A DNA stretch of 64,000 nt from Trochalopteron elliotii (taxonomy: Eukaryota > Chordata > Aves > Passeriformes > Leiothrichidae): contig JANPWX010000619.1 in the NCBI GenBank assembly GCA_024734555.1, positions 422,894 to 486,893 of the forward strand. The letters run 5' to 3'. Below, in pieces: positions 14,301 through 27,893 of this stretch (positions are counted from its first letter, which is position 1; each line of letters begins with the position of its first letter). The position numbers were made by a program, and so were the translations under genes. Under the pieces are notes generated by a model. The model was not told where the DNA came from. It did no database searches and worked only from the letters and a program-made list of their open reading frames with translations.

Positions 14301-17300
14301 TTTTTACTAAGGTTACTTCTCTGTTATCTGTGTCATACAGCTTTATTTAATTTATTCATTTCACTGAAGTCTTTCAAGTTTGGCACCTGCATGAGAAATT
14401 ATTTTGTTTTACTTTGTAATTCAGCCAAAACTAATTACATGGTTTCCAAGAATGATGCCGAGGAAAAAATCTTTCCTGATCTTTTACATTAAAAACTTTG
14501 CAGCTCACATATTTATAAGCAGAAGAGGAGATTTGGCAGCATTTTTTAATAAAATAAGTCTCTCCGTTTCTTTTAAATAGGAAAATTGTTAAAGTAACAG
14601 GATATTAGGGAATGTCATTTTGTACGTGTGCACTAGATACTTCATAATTGTTGTTTCCATCATTGCTTATGTCTCTCACACCTCTTATTACTGACAAGAT
14701 TGGGTTTTTATCATCTTCACCATCTTTTGATGGCTTTTGCCATCTTCGTGGAACTGAGCAGGCAAACTTTAGAGTACATGACACAAATCAGGTTTCCTTG
14801 CATGAGCTTCTTCTTTCAGGGAGAGAGTAAATATTAGGCTCTGGACTGAAGAGCATAACAGGTATTGATGTGCTCATGATCATCTTTTACTGGTTTATTT
14901 CATGATATGGTGTAATGCCTTGTTTTGTGATTTTCAGGCAACAGAAATAGGGAAAGTTTGTCTTTCAATTCTGGTGTCTTAGAACTGAAGTGAAGGGACT
15001 CAGAGCTCCTGAGTCTAGAAGAAACTGTGAAGGCAGGAGAAAGCACTCAGGTGTCAAAGCTGTGGAGCGTTGAAGATGGGCAATGAATTGCTGAAACAAA
15101 AAGTCAAAAATCAAGGTCAAAATTGATTACATAGGAATATTGAAACAAGATACTGGAACATTGTTTTCAGGGAAGGTTGGAGGAGGGATAAGAACTACAG
15201 AAGGTGATTTGGCCTGACTTGGAATGTGGAGGAAGAAGTGAAATAGTCTGGCTGATAGTTTGACATAAGAAGCCATGGAGAAAGTTGGATAGAAAGAAAA
15301 TGAAAAGGAAAAGCAGTGAATGCAGATATTGGTTAGAGGACAGAAGGGTTTACTAAGCACAAAGACAAACTGTCTGAAATTTCATGAGAGGTCGCTGGGG
15401 GGCATGAGGTTCAAGACAGGAAATAGGCAGCATAATTAATATTCACATAGTGCAGCTGAGATGAGAAACCAAGAGCAGGAAATATGCTGCTGGCATTACT
15501 CTACTCCTTCTTTCAGTGCTGTGTGACCAAACAGTGGACAAGTACAGAAAATGACTAAAAAGTAGATGCTGTTCTCTTTTGTGCAGAAGATGGAATGAGG
15601 CAAGGAATAGAAAGAACACAAGATATGGTTTCATTATGACAATGGGGGAATCTGCCTGAAAAATTCTATTTAGATGATGATTTTAACAGCAGTTTGTGTG
15701 TTATATTAGCCTTTTCCTATAAACCATCCATCTCAGAAATTCTCACTAGGTGTGCAATTATCTGCATTCAACTTAAGTGCATTCAGTGTGCATTCAGGAC
15801 TGAAAAAAATTAATAAAATATCTTTTTTACATATTTGTACTATTATAATGCTTAATATGTACCACCACTTCCAAAAACCATCAGACAATCCAATGAACAC
15901 TTCCAAATGCTTTTGACCTTCATTTCAAAGCATCTCTGCTTCCCTCTTTCTAAAACAGAGATGATATCAGAAAGCCAACTAACCAAAACTTGATCAAGAA
16001 AAAGTAGCCTTGTTGACACTATTAAGCCAAATAGCATGCAAAAAAGCACTTACAGGAATCAATAAGTTGGGCTTCAAAGTAGTTTGGAGTTGTAGCAATG
16101 TACAATGAACAAGGCATAGAGTCATATACTGAACAATGGAAAGAAAAAAGAAGATTTTATCCCTAATCTGTAACTGAGTATTAGCTGTTCTGTGCTTTGA
16201 GAGAGGAGGAACTCCTCTGCTTCAAGCAGGATTTTATAACTCTATCTTGCCATAAAAAAAGAGTCATCATTTTGTGTGTATGTTTATCTTGGTTTAACCA
16301 ACAAGCTTACTGCTTCAATCTCTGAATTTATAAATGCTTGACTGTCATAGCATGGTTCTTAGTTTTGCAGTGACACATAATAGAAAATTGAAAGTTCTGT
16401 TATGGAAAAAGATACATTGCTTTAGAAAGAGGCAGATTTATGAAAAAGAAAAATAAGTACAAAGGCTTTTAAGTTTCATATTTTAGATTGCCATTTGTGG
16501 CTTTTACTTTATTGTGAATATTGTTCTGAGCATTGCAGTTCTCTATGCATGTTGTCCAGTGTGTTCTTTCTATTTTTATTAATTTATAATTTGTTTTTAG
16601 TACTTAATGTGTTTGTATTAAATGTTTCTTTTTATCTTGGCATATCTTCCATAGTGATATTAAATGTACAAATACATGCATATCGAAAGGGTTGTATTAG
16701 AAGTAAAATTTCCCAGATAATAGCGTATTAATGTTTAAAAAAGTTAAGAGTTTTAGGACTTTTTATAAGTTTGAAGTACTACACCTGCCATCTACTGGAA
16801 GTACAAGGACAATGCATTTGTGTTATGCTAACTGTTCAGCCAATACGTGTATCATTCTTCTATTCTATTACTTGACATTTTTCAGTAAAAAATTTTTAAA
16901 TTAACTTCAACATGCATTATTTAATTTTTTGCTTTATTCAGAAAGTCTTAAAATTAAACTCAGGTTTTCAATTCCTCAAATTTACAGATTGTTAATTAAT
17001 TAATTTTAAATTAATCCAAACAAGAATTAAGAATCAAGTGTAAGAAAAAACTTTGCCGTCTTTCCTGACCCATTCCGCATGACCATCCATTTCATGATAT
17101 GTACAATGTGTACAACTGAATATGGACAAATAATAGTCAGATACTTATTTTTATACTTCTTTAGAAAAGAATAGTTATAGTATTTTAAAATTACACCTAC
17201 ATAAGCAAGTGGTCTTGTTGTTATTAAAATGATTTTGTTCTCATGCAAGTCTCATTGTTAAGAGACTGGTAAATTACATAAGGTCCATTTTCATCTCTTC

Positions 17301-20300
17301 TTTACTTTTAATTCTGGTCCCATAAATCACGATATTTTCTTTCCAGCATGGTCACTCAGGCTGCTTAAAAATCAGAAAAAGTCATTAAAATGTAAAGATG
17401 TGTATTAGTCTTTTGTTGCCACTGGATTTGGGACAGTCTGACTAAAACACCATTTGATTTGGTTTACTAACTCCAAAGTACTTGGAACAGAAAGAAAAAA
17501 AAATATTAGTTACAGCTTCCAAGAAACAGGACTTCCCAAAGTCCATTTTGATATGAGAAACAGTATTTTGCCTGCATTAACAACAAAGTCTAATATCAGT
17601 TGTTTGGCAAGCTGAGTTTCCATCAGATCAAACTGTGAAAAGGAAGAGAAATAATTGTCTATTTACCTTTTTTAAATTTATAGTTAAACAAACCATGACA
17701 AGCCTGAAAGGAAAACAAAGAAGATCACCAGTTGTTATCAAGGAAGTCTTGCTGAATTTCTAAAAGATTATTTTGGGAATAAACCTTTTCCGCCTTGGGA
17801 TGGTTCTTTTATAAGACTATAGTACTGAATACCATTTAATTTGGGGCAATACTCACTTTTATTGTCCATTATTAAGGTACTCTTACAGTATTAGATTCTG
17901 AATAATATATGGCTAAAATTGTCATGCTTGTCTAGGACTGTTGCTAAGGAAGAAATTATATATGTTTATTCTTCTATGTTTGCTTTCTTTTAGTTTAATT
18001 ACCTATATCAGTATAGTTTATCACTTTACTAGATAAAGACTGGATAAACAGTAAAATTAATTTTCAGTCTCTTGAAAATTAAATTTCTTCTTTCTCACAC
18101 TGGGATAGAAAATATTTGAAATCTATGTGCCATTAACAGACAGAGTTGGACAATAGTTACCCTCACTGGAAAATATAAATGCTTTAGGCAAAGAAGATCT
18201 TGAACTTTTGCCTTCTGTTTGAACTGTATATATGCTAGCTTAATTTTGGAAGCATACAAATGCCCTGGATTCTGTATTAGTTATTTTCTTATTTAAATCA
18301 TATTTATTTTTGTTATTAAAATGAACACATTTATTGTGAATTATAAATGCATTTTAATAGTGACATATATTAATAAAATATGCAAACCCCCTTTTGAGTA
18401 GTGGCAAGCTCCCTTAATCTGAGAGATGCAGTTAGGCCCTGTGCTGAGGCTGGGATTCCTCTGTGCAGAGCTAACCACATCCACCTAAACATCTGTAAAC
18501 CATAGACATCTGAGAGACCTGTTTCATGCATGCTTTGTGTATGCTCGCTATGCTGACCTCTAATGCCAAACTCCATTGTAAGGCATTCCTTACAATTTTA
18601 GTACAGGTAACCCTAAGGCTGTTAGGCTTCTCGGTATGAGCTGTACACTTCTTGCCTTTTTCTCTGCACATTCTGGAACAAAGATAGATCACATAAGCAA
18701 CTTTCATATTTTCCAGAAATATTTTTTCTCTCTCTCTTTGACTTTGGAGAAGAAAAAATTGGAGGGCAGTAGAAGGGATTTTGTTTATGGATGTTTTCCC
18801 TAGATCTCCGTAGCTCGAGGCCAGGCCTGGTTAACCATTACCAGTTTAAATTAAACACTTCATGTGCATAATGAAAAACAGGTCTCTTGTGTTGCTGCTG
18901 AAACAGAATGGTTCCTTTATTCCATATGTGCTTTGATAGTATTCCAAATTCATCTCTCTGCATTTGGATAGGTTAAATGGTGCCTGAAGGGTGTTTCGCC
19001 CATTATTCCAGGCAATGATGTGGATAGTCCACAGCAAAAGAGGAAATATCAAACTACAGTTTTCTTTTTCAAGGAAAATATCATCCCAAGTGTAATATTG
19101 GAGTGAAGCAGACATATGCTCGTTCTACATTTCCCAATTAGAGCTGCTCCTTTACTTTATGTCAGGCAGATTTCTGTGCTATTGGCTTCCCCACAGATGT
19201 GAATCTTCTGCCACCTACTAGAAAAAGAGCTCACCACTATCTATTCAAGTGATTCCCCACAAACCTCTGTAAAGGTTCTGGAATCACTTGTTCAATAAAT
19301 GTCTGAAGTTACTTTTTCATCATGGAGACCTTCTATGAACTTTGTATTTGCTGGAATGTATGATGACACTATTTTATAAATTTAAATGCCTGGAGGAGCC
19401 TTAAGAGCACACTGCTGAGAAATCTGCTACCTGCACTGCGTGACTTCTTTCCTCATCCTTGACTGAAAATCTGAAAACTCCTCTGAAAGTTAAGAAAATA
19501 CAAAACGATATTTAAACAGAGATTGGCAAATCAAAAAGAAAACAAAAACCAACAAAGCTCAAACAAAATAGAAATGCTACTTGTAAAATATTCCCTTGTA
19601 AAAGAATTCGGTAAGTATTCCAAAGTCATGAATTAGTGAGAAATTTGTATGTAACAGATGTGATAAACAGATTAAAGGATACTATAGTGGATTAAGTCAG
19701 ATTTTGGCCTCACAGTTATGCCTGTAGAATAAGCATTCTGGAGTGGCCCTACATAAAAGACTTTTCTTGAGGTATCCAGTAGAATGTAATCAACCTTGTC
19801 TTTTATTTCCTCCTTTTGAGGCTATTCAGAACCAGATGCACTGCTGTCTGGTATGTGCTATCTATAAGGTGATAAAAGGCTAAAATCATATTGATTCCAT
19901 ACAGACATTTCACCAACTGGAGTAGTTGATAAAGGATCAAAGAAAATTAATGATTGATAAATAATTTTTGGAATTAGCAGTGTCATCCTGGAATAGCTGC
20001 ATGTACCTGGTTAATAAAAGGGCATAGGAAGAGAAGTGAGAAGAAGTCAGATGGTTATGGTTGATCACAACCTGAACCCTGTATGCCCAAATTGATCTTC
20101 CAGCCCACCCATACATGTGTGACTTTGAGCACACCAGTTAACCTTTTGTAATCTCCAGCTTTGTACTTTTAGTGATGATGATATTTTTCCCATCTCTCTG
20201 GAGTCTCTGGGGGAAGTTTGTGGTAAAAAGTTCTATATGGAAATTACAAACAAAAATTTTAAAAATGCTTTTTCTGCAAGTTGTGCTTTTCTGGTGTTCT

Positions 20301-22675
20301 AGAAAACCAATTCCTTTTTCAGAAAAAAAAATCTCATACAGAAATAAAGCTTCTTTCAGCAGTAGTGTCTCTAAGATGAAGGACACTTTCCATCTCTGTA
20401 TTTTATTGGGTACCTAGGAATAATACAGGCACCCAGCATCTGAGCTACATGTGAGCTTTTACAGAGAAACACCAAAGGAGAGTGAAAAGATCATTAACAG
20501 CCCAGACTCAATCTTCTTTATGCAGCTCAGGTATCACATGAGTAATTTGATGTCCATAGCTTTGAGAAGCACAAATATAAAAGCTACAAGAGACAGGATA
20601 ATGGTGATTATGCTGTTTTTCTAACTATTTCCAAGGCTTTTGCTTTCAGTTCTACCTTAACAAAAAGATGAGTCTGAAAATAAGCCAGGTACTTATTAAA
20701 AGCATAACATTTCCTAGCATGTCTAGCAAAAAAAATTGTCTTGCTGTTCAGACATATGTCTTTTGGCAGATTTACAAGGTGTTTATGTATAGTAGATCTG
20801 ATCCCATGGACAAATGTTGAATTCTTTGATTAAGTCCCTAAGTGATAAGAAATTATGACCAGAAGAAGTTCTTGGTAATAATAAGATTGAATTGTGAGTA
20901 GCAATGCTTTTCAGGATCAAAAAAGATGGAGCTTTTACCTTATTACAATAAGCATGTTTCACAACGACACCTGGTAGGGCCAGCCAGTGAGGAAAAGGAG
21001 TGTTATGTGCTACATCAGTCCAAACTTCGACACATTATTGCTCTACCAAACATATAATTTATCACTATTTTTTATTCTGAAGTATGCTCAGTAGGCAGTG
21101 GGATAAGATCATGAATTCCAGACAAGTAGCTGCTATGACTAGCTTTGTTATATGCAGAGATTTATTACAAGTGTCTGCTGAAATTATTTTAGATCACAGT
21201 AATTAAACCAGGAGCAGCTCTAAATGTTTCATCCAGATCCTTTTAGCTAAGAACAATACTTCAGGGACTTACATTCTAAGCAGTCTGGATTTCAGTAAGT
21301 ATATGTATGTTCAAGTGAAATAATTCAGAAAGGGAGGACGTGTGAAATGTATTAATCCTGAAATGTACTGCTTTTGCTTGTGTGGCATAGGGGAACAGTT
21401 TCATAAGTCTCTTTGGTGAAGGTTGCAGAAACCTTGCACTAATCACACAGGTGAATGGGTACTTGGCACAACAGATACTCAGAATGACATAATAGAGAGG
21501 TTATAATGTAACTTGCACTAAAGATTTGCTTCAGTTCTAAATTGCAGGATTAATATATTCCATGTTTTAATGTTTATTATTCTGTAAAGAAAAAAAATGC
21601 TTTTAGATACTACTCTTCTCATATAGTGACCCAAGTCACAGCTTTTCATCCAATTTAGTAAACTTGATGTTCTAGGGTAGTACTGCAAATAATGAAATGG
21701 AGAATCCTGCCTGGAATACCTAATTATTTTTAAAAACTCACAGAAAAATCTGAATTTTCAGACATGGATTTTCTCCTGATGTCTTTTTTTATGGTATTTC
21801 TTTCCTCTTATTGTTGTCTATATAGTTAAAAATAATGAACATCTTCAATATGCAACTTTTACATCATAATCGTTCTACTACCACTTAAAAAAAGATGTGT
21901 GGAAAAAAGCATTCAAATGCCTTAATTGTAAGACAGTTTCAGTATTTCAAATAAAATTCACAGAGAAATGCACAATAGAGACAACTGCTAAGGCAACGTG
22001 ATTTCACCACAGTGTTATTCCTTTATCATGGAAACAAATCAAGACCCTCTTCCTGTATATAATTAAATGTTTGTAGAGAATTGCAGTCCTTAAAACATTT
22101 TTTTTTCTGTTTTCTTGTATTGATAAAAAACAAATAGCTACAAAAGGAATGGAAGACAGAAGCATTTCTGGCTAACAAGCATATGTAAGACTCAAACAAT
22201 ACTAGCTTCATAAACCTTCCCTTTACAGTTTTTACTGAAAAAATCATATCAGTAAATTATATCTAAAATATTGTAAATTATTCTGCACTTCTCCCTTCCT
22301 CTGGTGACCCTAAACTTTTCTAGATTTGGTTCATGTGGTTGATAGAAAACATTCCTACTCCTCTCTCCTCTAACACCATTCCTTGACATCTATCATTTAT
22401 CTATGTAAATAGACACACTCGTGTTAGTAATGGTTTCAGCTTACTATTCTGTGCTCTGCCATGATAAGAATCCACAGAAAACCCAGAGTCTTGCTAACAA
22501 AAAAACATGCAGTATCTCAGCTTAATCTAGTTTTCTATGTGTGATTTCCCTGGTGTGATGCTGTGGATGTCTCTACCAGTTTCTCAGTAAATCCAGTTGA
22601 TGGTTTAGAAGCACCTGAAAGTATGCTCTGTCGACAGAAGATAAGTGGATATCTTACGTAGGTATTCCTTGTGAA
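11327..22675. other. Unique AT-rich non-coding DNA
   Basis: About 11 kb with no recognised gene, RNA gene or interspersed repeat. Open frames do not exceed about 93 codons and look random, with abundant Phe, Leu and Lys from AT-rich codons. Poly-T and poly-A runs up to about 10 are scattered. Confidence 0.55.
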
Positions 22676-22728
22676 ATTATTATTATTATCATTACTATTA
22701 CAATTATTATTGTTGTTGTTGTTGTTTT
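22676..22728. repeat. Compound (ATT)n/(GTT)n microsatellite
   Basis: An ATT-type array with a few substitutions passes directly into about five GTT units, about 53 bp in total. Both units share TT and the junction suggests one unit type arose from the other. Confidence 0.85.
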
Positions 22729-25392
22729 GTCTTTTTATGGTTCTCTAAATGTCTCTAGACTGTTAGTGCAATTGTCTCAAGAAGCAGGAAGAAAATGCTA
22801 ACTCTGATCTCAGTGAATTAAATTGCAATTTGGAGCCTTTACAGAAATGCAGATTATGTTTCTCTTAAAAGGTACTTTTATGGCAGGAAGAACATTGATA
22901 GTTGCTTGGTGACAAGCTATTGGCCTGAGAAGGCAAAGGTACAGTCAAGATAAATAAAGCTGTGCAGTTAATTAAAAGCATAATTAGTGATCATAACTCA
23001 CAGGTGCTACAATTAAAATTATGGTGTCTTCTGAAGAATTTTAAATCTTTTGAAAAGGCTGATGTTTTAGAGATAGCACATTTCTTCTTATAGCCTGTGT
23101 CATCTCATGACCTTTACAATCTTTGTGATCTTTTCTAAATTGAAATAATTTTAAACAGAGATATTTGTATTTGCAAGTTTCAGTTACTAAGCATTAGAAA
23201 TGATGAGGTTCATAATACACCCAGGCTTCAAAACTAGGGTTATAGATCTAGAGACATTTACCATAAACTCAGTCATCTTGGGAATTTTTCTTCTTTCCAA
23301 GAACTGAATACTCATCAACACCTTTCTTATAAACTGAGTGCTGAGTAACAGAGGAGCAAAAGTTCAGGGACTAAACTGAATTAACTTCCATTATGCTGTT
23401 GGCGGTACCACTAACAACATTTATTATAACCAATGTTGATTGGCTATAAAAATACTAAAAAAAAATCCATCAGGCTTATATGTCACCAGTGTCTAATATT
23501 ATAAAACTTACTAATAATTGTACAGTCACACTGAAATTTAATCTTGGTTTTTAAATATCTGTAAATATTTTGTCATAAGCACTTTATATTTCAGCTAAAG
23601 CAATGTGCTATTTCTTTTCTTAAGCCATGCAAGCCACAAAATTTACTGTTCCTGTTCAGTGTGAGTGGAAACAATTGGATTTACAATGAGAAATACATGC
23701 TGGAGTCTTCAAGTGAATTCCCTGAATTGTAAACCCTTTTATATATGGTAAACTAGGTCCCAACCTCTGTGTCAAATGTCGCTGTGAATTATAATAATTG
23801 CAATTTATGGTAAAGACTAGAGTAAGGTTTGAAACGTGTCAGCACATATCATGAAGTAGAAATAAATTACAGCTTGTCAAAATTGACAGATTTCTGTTAG
23901 ATGGTTTCTTTCACTTTGACTGCATCAGACCTTTATACACCCAGCAATTAACTTTATTCCCATTAATATTCAGCAGTGTTGACAAGACTGACACAGTAAG
24001 ACTCAGTTTGTATAAAAGTAAAGACAGTTTGATGTAGATTTATTATATTGTCTCATAATTCACTGTTGAGAGGTAGATCTCTGTAAATGATGAACAAAGC
24101 TATTGACTCTGGTGTTGACTTACTGTGCCAAAAAGGATTCTGATTTTCTGTTTCTCAAGGTACACAGATTTTTGTTTGGAAATAAACAGTAATTTTATCT
24201 AAAGCCTTAGTAAATATAATATTAATAAACTGGTATCATCCTATTTATTGTTTCCATATATTCCCTGAATCCCTAGATCTTTTTTGCACATTTAGAACAA
24301 TTATGATTATATGTAATGTTAAATAAGGCAAAACATATATTAGAAGCATGGTTTTAAGTTCTCTCAGAAAATAAAACATGTACAATTCTTCTGCTAGGTT
24401 ACAGCCTCACAAAAGGAAAAAACAAGCTTCCAACTCAAGTGGGAAAATAACTCCTGAAATCAAAAATCTACCAGTTGGTATATCCATGCTATATTACATT
24501 ACCCAATAAGGAGTTAATCATGAAAGAGAGCAGGTTTCCCAGTGTTTAAAAGAAGATTTACAGATGTTAAGAGATTTAACAGCTGCTATGTTTAGGTTTA
24601 TAACATTTACTCAAACTGCATTTACAGATTTGTTGGTGAACTGTTGAAGCAATTACACAGACACAAACTTTAAATTAAAGTACAGATACAGGCTTTCATT
24701 TATAGTATTTTACTTTCATAATATCTTTTATGGAAGAATCAGGAAGCCCTAAATTAACCTTTACCTCAGGCATTTCAGCTAGATAAATTAGATATTACAT
24801 TACAGTGATTGAAAAAGTGACTTCTGTAGGTGTTCTTGCTGAATGTGGCAAACTTTCTCAACGCAGTCTCTGAATGGGATTAAAACAATAAGAATTCATA
24901 CCAGCACTGCCTATATTTTTAAGCTTTTTTTCTTCCCTGTTCTTTCACATTGAATCTGGAAACATGAAGGAAATTTACTTAAAAACACTGTGGGTCACTG
25001 CTGTACAATAACCCTTCTACAGATACTTCAATATAATGAGATTGCAGCACAGGTAAAACAATGAAAGTTTGACCTAATATGTTTTATAATCTCAGTAGAT
25101 GTTCTGTATGTGCACAGAATAACAGAAGTGAAAGTCAGCTGCTTAGAATCAAGTTCTGATCTCCCAGGTCTCTCTGATAAATGAAAGCCCTGACCACCCA
25201 CTGAGTAAAGCAGGACAACCTTATTGCTGTAGCAGATCTTGACTTGGAGTTTTAAGGTCTCATTTTGTGTCTGCATTTTGCAAGTGTCCTTAAATGTCAC
25301 TTTAAGTGTCGAGTTCCTTTTTGGGTCCAACATCTCAGTGTCTTTTGGAGATTACCAAGGACAGAAAGACAGAAATATTAAGCACTGGACAA
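22729..25392. other. Unique AT-rich non-coding DNA with a candidate regulatory block
   Basis: No gene or repeat recognised. Around 22930-23080 there is a cluster of homeodomain-type sites (TTAATTAA at 22968, TAATTAG at 22981) beside a CAGGTG E-box at 23001, which resembles a conserved enhancer but is unproven. Confidence 0.5.
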
Positions 25393-25550
25393 ACCACAGA
25401 ATCAGAATGGGTCCATTCCTACTTCTATGGGTCCACAAGCAGGGTCTTCGTAGGGCACATGACACAGGATTGCCTCCAGGCAGTTCTTGAATAACTCCAG
25501 TGAGGGAGACTCCACAGTCTCTCTGGGCAATCTGTTCGAAATGCACAACT
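25393..25550 (-). mobile_element. CR1 LINE fragment, internally deleted
   Basis: On the minus strand this matches the non-coding 3' part of avian CR1. The segment at 25436-25535, with ...GACACAGGATTGCC... then CTCCAGTGAGGGAGACTCC and CTCTCTGGGCAATCTGTTC, is the characteristic CR1 tail block read in reverse. CACAGAATCAGAATGG at 25395-25410 looks like the CR1 3' terminus, with the sequence between partly lost. No coding capacity remains. Confidence 0.75.
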
Positions 25551-25553
25551 AGG

Positions 25554-25575
25554 GAAAAAAAAGAAAGAAAGAAAG
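25554..25575. repeat. A-rich / (AAAG)n simple repeat
   Basis: A run of A followed by four AAAG-type units, directly abutting the CR1 fragment. Confidence 0.8.
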
Positions 25576-26439
25576 ATGGGTTGACTGGACTAAACTGCTC
25601 TCGAATTCTTCATATTTTTTCTTGCTGTTAGGGTAGTCCTTCTAAACTTCGCAGAGCGAATTCAGTGCATTTTTTTATAATTGTCAGAATAGTGCTGCCA
25701 AAAAAATAGCTATGAAGGAAGAGGACTTTCATTTGGATTTTGCTCTATTAGCAACATTATAGTGATGAATTTTGCATGAGTATAAACCCCACACTTTTTA
25801 ATTGTTATCCAACTGTTATGCCAACAGTGTTGTCCATATTGCCATCCGAAAAAAAAATAGTGGTATTTTGTAATAGTGTAAACAAAAAAAGAGAGTATAC
25901 AGTGTGATTCTTCAAGAGCATCATCAGGATTTATTCAGTCTTTCCTAACTTTATTAACATTAAACTTTCATTTACATGTTTGTATGTTGATTCTAAAACA
26001 CTTAGCCTATTATACTTTTTCTCAGATTTTCCAGCTCTAATCCTGTCTTTCAGGATTTGAATGATTGCCATAACTTTCTAAATGTATTCGTTCCCTTAGC
26101 TACATACACCACCAGTCTTATGGCTTATTTGTGTGAGAATTGTCTGCCTGGCTGCTTTCTTTTCGACTTTGAGGTAACTGCAAAGTAACAGCAAGACAGA
26201 TATTTTGTAACTTTGTTCCTGCTGCGTGGTACCTGTAGAATGGTAAAGTACCTATTTTTGCAATTCCCTACTATCAGTGGTTGGGTATGGCTATAGTAAA
26301 ATTCATCACCAAGATCGTCTTATCCATTCCTTCTGATACTCCCTTATCATCAGGATATTGTTGGCTAGAATTTTTTTTTTTTTAGTAGCAAACTGATTAA
26401 GCTGTAACTTAGTTAAATTTCATAAACCACAAACTGGCC
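25576..26439. other. Unique AT-rich non-coding DNA
   Basis: Nothing beyond short homopolymers is recognised, including a poly-T of about 13 near 26370-26382. Confidence 0.5.
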
Positions 26440-27723
26440 GCAGGCCTGGAAACACTGAAACTTTTGCCTAATTGGAATCAACTCCTTCTCTGTTTATACT
26501 GGATTACAATGTTATTGGCTTAATTTTGTTTGTGGGAAATACATTGTTGATGGTTTGGCTGAGCAGCTGTAACAATGAAAAATTGCAAAAAAAAAAAAAA
26601 AAAAAAGATGTGAAGATAACAGGCACAGCCTGTTTAGCATTGCTAAAGCCATTGACATTATCATGGAGAAATGGCTTAAAGCCAAAAGAAGCTCATTTGG
26701 ACAAGATGGAAGAGAAGAATTGTGGAATGTTACTGAACGTTGCAAATGCAAAAGATATGTTTACACTGTCGCATTGGCCCACTCCCTGTTTATTGCCAGG
26801 GTCCTAATCTACTATTGTTCATGCTGCAGAGATGTTAATGTGCATGCAAGCCCCCTTCTGGGATGAGCTAAATATTTCCCTTGAAGGGAAATCCTACCCA
26901 TGTGATCCCTGTGGCCATAGAGTATGCTGATTTCTTAAACCCTCTATGTGCACCAAGAATGTGAGACATGCTAGCTACCCTTAAAGGACTCTTTGTATGG
27001 GTTTGGAGAGATTTTATTATATTTCTAAGAGTATTAAACCCATATGTCCATTCCCTGTGTAATATTATGAGAATAAATCTCCATCAGCCCCAGCAAGGAG
27101 GAACTTTTAACAGCTTACTAAAGGAGGCAGGTGGCTTCTACTTTTTCTCTTCATCTCATCAATATTCACTAGAATTCTATTTTCCTGCAGACCATTACAG
27201 TTCTACAGGAATAGGAGCACTGATCTCTAGGATCTGCCTTCTGGCTTAAGGCCACATATACTTGCCAGTAGCTGCTATGTCATCTTGGACCTCTTTTGCT
27301 AATTCATCCCTAGGGCTGCCAAGCAATAGATCTAACTGGGCTTAGACAGTCACTCAGACATTTGCAAAGTTTAGTCAGGGTTGGCTATGGGGCATCTGTT
27401 GTGTGTCATACACATTGCTTTCTGAACAGTAGTGCAGTAAATCATGTGTTAACAGGCATATCATATCATCAAACACTTCCAAGAGTTGATGTACTAGTTT
27501 GGGTTTTTTTAACTCCACTTACTAATAGTGGAAAAGCTTGAGGTCCAAATGTTTTAAGGCTAGCTATTATAGTAAAATGCAGGATATGGCATTAGTATAT
27601 ATAAGACCTGCTATAAGACCTGCTGACAGAACAAGGAATGTGCAAGGGAAATCTTTCTCAACCAGGCTAAGGAGCTGTGGAACAATAGAGACAGAGGTGA
27701 AGAGATATCCGCAGAGAGAGCAG
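26440..27723. other. Unclassified segment, possibly old repeat or retrocopy
   Basis: This block has higher GC than its surroundings and several overlapping open frames (26472-26807, 26663-26866, 26968-27249, all +), none with a recognisable domain. A 20-A run at 26587-26606 interrupts it, but no AATAAA precedes the run, so a simple processed retrocopy is not supported. At 27597-27624 a TATATAAG box is followed by a direct repeat of ATAAGACCTGCT. It runs into the assembly gap. An ancient LTR element is possible, but I do not recognise a family. Confidence 0.3.
26587..26606. repeat. Poly-A tract, 20 A
   Basis: An uninterrupted run of 20 adenines within the unclassified segment. It may be a retroposition remnant or a simple homopolymer. 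Confidence 0.9.
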
Positions 27724-27823
27724 NNNNNNNNNNNNNNNNNNNNNNNNNNNNNNNNNNNNNNNNNNNNNNNNNNNNNNNNNNNNNNNNNNNNNNNNNNNNN
27801 NNNNNNNNNNNNNNNNNNNNNNN
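27724..27823. other. Assembly gap, 100 N
   Basis: Exactly 100 Ns, the conventional size for a gap of unknown length. The real missing length is therefore not known. The decamer AAATCTTTCT occurs 65 bases before the gap (27649-27658) and again immediately after it (27824-27833), which suggests repeated sequence at the break. Confidence 0.99.
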
Positions 27824-27858
27824 AAATCTTTCTAAAGGCAAGTTGGGCCAAGTGATAT

Positions 27859-27893
27859 GGATGGCTTTGAATGCAAGAGTGTCAAAGCCATCC
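27859..27893. repeat. Perfect 12-bp inverted repeat, 11-nt loop
   Basis: GGATGGCTTTGA (27859-27870) and TCAAAGCCATCC (27882-27893) are exact reverse complements around ATGCAAGAGTG. It lies 36 bases after the assembly gap and could contribute to the assembly break or belong to an unresolved mobile element. Confidence 0.85.

Noticed and set aside
19207..19222. CTCF-like CTGCCACCTACTAG; also CTGCCATCTACTGG at 16785
   Set aside because: The cores deviate from CTCF at key positions and lie in ordinary AT-rich DNA, so they are not supported beyond chance.
26420..26606. Processed pseudogene ending in the A20 tract
   Set aside because: No AATAAA or ATTAAA lies 10-30 bases before the run, no parent gene is recognised and no target duplication is visible.
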